In this document: positions 61,918-64,000 of the stretch, one piece after another | How the letters are laid out: each line of letters starts with the position of its first letter | How positions within the stretch are numbered: the stretch's first letter is position 1 | Source: Diospyros lotus | Taxonomy: Eukaryota > Streptophyta > Magnoliopsida > Ericales > Ebenaceae | Assembly: GCF_014633365.1 (NCBI RefSeq) | Contig: NW_026267104.1 | Coordinates: 1,054,001 to 1,118,000, forward strand | DNA length: 64,000 nt | Direction of reading: 5' to 3' | Translations under genes and position numbers: made by a program | The notes under the pieces: model-generated | The model's input: only the letters and a program-made list of their open reading frames with translations | The model's database searches: none | Told to the model about the DNA's origin: nothing

Positions 61918-63620
61918 TGTTGTAGCATATGTTTTGGTATATGAGAAAATTTGTTTGATGAAAAATCATATGAAAATCTCATATTTCGAAATAAGTCTTT
62001 CATATTTAGAAACATGCATGATTAGTGTTTTGGCACTAAAGGTCAAATGTTTTAAAAAAATCCAATTTTTAAGTATCATGTTTCGAAACTATGTTTCAAT
62101 GTTTCGAAACATAGTTCTGTTATGTTTCTATATATATTTGAAATACTCTTTGATATATTTGAATAAATTCAATTTATATGCATCATATTTCAAAACAAAG
62201 TTTCCATATTTCGAAACATCAGTCTGTTATGTCTCTAAACATCAGTCTGTTATCAATATATATTTCGAAATGTATATTGATAAAGTTTAAAGTTTTGCTA
62301 AATCTATATGCTGTATTTCGAAACTTATTTGAAAACTAAGCTTATGTTTCTAAACCTATATAGTATGTTTCGAAACTTCTGTTAGCAGTGTTTTTAAATT
62401 TCTTGTTCAACATGTTTCTGAAGTATGTTTCAAAATCTTCTTTTTATGTTTCGAAACATCTGACTCTGTCAGAAGAATATCTGAAGATCTGTTATGCTTT
62501 TGCTCTTTATTTCAAAAGCTATTTTTTTTAAAAGCTTATTTTTTAAATATCTCCTATACCCTGATGTTCAAAATTCAGATATGTTTTAAGTGGAGAATAA
62601 AACTAAATTATTTTGTTTTTAAAAAGATGTCTTTTACTCATTTTGTCTCTTGGTGCATATCTAGCTGTAAAGGCTGTATGTTTCGAAACATGTTATATAT
62701 ATTTCGAAACCTTTGTGCAAAAATGTGTTGTTTTGAAACCTAATAAGTATATTTCGAAACCTACTTTTTTATCTTGTCTCTAACGATTATAATTAGCCAA
62801 AAGTCTATCATTTTGTTATATATATAAGCTCTTTGAAGACAAGCAGGCTCTGACTCTAACATACACAATTTTATACATCTACAAGAGATTTTTGCCACAA
62901 GCACAAGTGAACAAAGCTCTTTTAATGAACTCTCAAAGAAGTTTCTTTCAATCATTCCTTGGTGTGCATTGTGGTACAAACAGGAGAAGCAAGCCAAAAT
63001 CAAAGCTCTCATTCATTCAAGCTCTCCTTACTTTATACTAATAGGTTTGTTATAACTATTTGGTAAGGTGTTTTAATTACATTCAAATTGTTGGGTTGTA
63101 AAAAATAAGTGTTATTTATCTTGTTGTAAGGTTTGAGTTGAGCCCGTAAAAACTCAATGTGTAAGGCTTTAGGGTGAACCGTGGTAAAACCCTTGGTGTT
63201 ATTGATTGCTAGTAAAAGTGATTGTGGTTTGCAAATCCTTCAAATGAGTAAGCTTGAAGGTAGTGGAGTAGGCAAGTGTCGAACCACTATAAATCTTGTG
63301 TGTACTTGATTTCTAATTCTTACTTGTTATCATTGTTCATGCTTTTAAAAGGATCGTTTTTGAAAATCTAAAGGAGTTTCATTATTTGCAAATCAGTGAG
63401 TAAGGTTTCGAAACATACATGACAGTAAGTTTGATTTCGAAACATATTTATCTATATTTCGAAACATATTTAACAGAAATATTAGTTTCGAAACATATTT
63501 CCTCAAGTTTCGAAACATAGTATCCTGCAAACCAAAATTTTTTAAGTTATCAAAAATTTACGCAAATCCCAATTCACCCCCTATTGGATATTCTTGCCAT
63601 TATGTAGAACAAACATTTAA
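61913..63620 (+). mobile_element. Solo LTR, SIRE/Maximus-like Copia type
   Basis: The element is 61918-63615 (1698 bp), beginning TGTTGTAGCATATG and ending GTAGAACAAACA. It is flanked by TCTAA and TTTAA; the array sequence at this point is TCTAAGATAT, and GATAT resumes on the right. LTR landmarks on the plus strand: a TATATATATAAG box near 62817, GGAGTAGGCAAGTGTCGAAC and ATTCACCCCCTATTGGATAT. These phrases are familiar from plant SIRE-type Copia LTRs. No internal domain, so a solo LTR formed by recombination. Confidence 0.75.
61984..63522. repeat. Dispersed TTTCGAAA palindrome motif, 16 exact copies
   Basis: I count 16 exact TTTCGAAA occurrences within the solo LTR: 11 between 61984 and 62760 and 5 between 63404 and 63522. 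Fourteen continue as TTTCGAAAC and most sit in RTTTCGAAACAT contexts. Several one-base variants (TTTAGAAAC, TTTCTAAAC, TTTTGAAAC) lie between them. The motif is self-complementary. The TATA box and putative transcript start lie between the two clusters. Confidence 0.85.
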
Positions 63621-64000
63621 GATATTTTTTTTATTTTTTTAATTCTTAAATATTTATCTGTTGTATTCAATAAATTGAATAATTTATTTTTTGATGCATT
63701 GGAACCTGCTATATTCAATAAATTGAATTAATCATTATTGAATAATTCATTTTTTGCTGCATTGGACCTTATTATATATTCAATAAATTGAATGTAGGCA
63801 CATTCGGTAATATTTATTTGGTTGAAGAATTGACGTTGAAACTATCATTAATCATATTTATCATCTGTTTAATGTGTCTAATTTTTTTTATTTTTTAATT
63901 CCTAAATATTTATTTGTTGTATTCAATAAATTGAATAATTTATTTTTTGATGCATTGGAACTGTTGTATACAATAAATTGAATAATTCATTTTTTTGTGC
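63621..64000. repeat. Tandem array, block 3, running off the window
   Basis: The same units as block 1, with AATTCTTAAATATTTATCTG near 63641 and AATTCCTAAATATTTATTTG near 63898, plus GTAGGCACATTCGGTAATAT. The array is cut by the window edge. Confidence 0.85.

Larger units (their letters stand above)
55837..64000 (-). mobile_element. Helitron 3' terminus (minus orientation) followed by tandem-repeat body, continuing past the window
   Basis: On the minus strand the sequence ends with hairpin CCCGTG-TATCG-CACGGG (55848-55864), then TCAAAAACTAG and a T. This is the Helitron signature of a GC-rich hairpin about 10 bases before CTRR, with insertion before T. The body to the right is a tandem array of AATAAATTGAATAATTYATT units, interrupted by LTR elements at 57029-61699 and 61918-63615. 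No Rep or helicase coding is visible and the 5' end is not in the window, so it is non-autonomous as far as seen. Its extent to 64000 is inferred from the continuing array. Confidence 0.7.

Noticed and set aside
61984..63522. TTTCGAAA cluster as canonical heat-shock elements
   Set aside because: Heat-shock elements need TTC and GAA separated by two bases; here they abut.

Overview
This window is nuclear DNA of a dicot (eudicot) plant. The genes have many canonical GT-AG introns, the intergenic DNA is very AT-rich, and the proteins are plant-specific or plant-typical: an ALMT anion channel, a PP2A scaffold subunit, an APCB1-type aspartyl protease and a CYP736A-like P450. The mobile elements are the usual plant set (MULE, RTE LINE, Au-type SINE, hAT MITE, LTR elements and solo LTRs, Helitron). 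I cannot name the species.

Layout. 1-3695 is AT-rich and holds one small hAT MITE with a perfect 8-bp target duplication. 3696-8426 (+) is a six-exon vacuolar-type ALMT gene with a tRNA-derived SINE in its last intron. 10320-17942 is a complete-ended 7.6-kb Mutator-like element (MULE) with about 34-bp terminal inverted repeats and an exact 9-bp target duplication. It carries a decayed FAR1/MULE/SWIM transposase fused to an OTU cysteine-protease domain (+), a decayed plant mobile domain (PMD) gene pointing the other way (-), and three arrays of an imperfectly palindromic 33-bp repeat. 18305-33014 (+) is a 12-exon PP2A A-subunit gene. Its intron 1 has a diverged internal duplication and its intron 4 an RTE LINE. 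33952-45837 (-) is a nine-exon aspartyl protease whose long first intron is full of LTR elements. Its first exon and flanks exist a second time at 49899-50494, so the locus has two alternative first exons. 53744-55493 (+) is a two-exon P450. From 55837 to the window end there is a minus-oriented Helitron 3' terminus followed by a tandem-repeat block, split by nested solo-LTR insertions; one of these is studded with the palindrome TTTCGAAA.

The four intact genes are ordinary single-copy-type host genes with no evident joint function. The most unusual part is the MULE. Its 33-bp palindromic arrays occur beside each gene of the element, and because the unit is close to its own reverse complement, both strands encode similar 11-residue periodic peptides. 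Second are the duplicated first exon of the protease gene and the TTTCGAAA-rich solo LTR. All gene models come from reading frames and splice sites in the sequence; family names come from remembered family motifs, not database searches.
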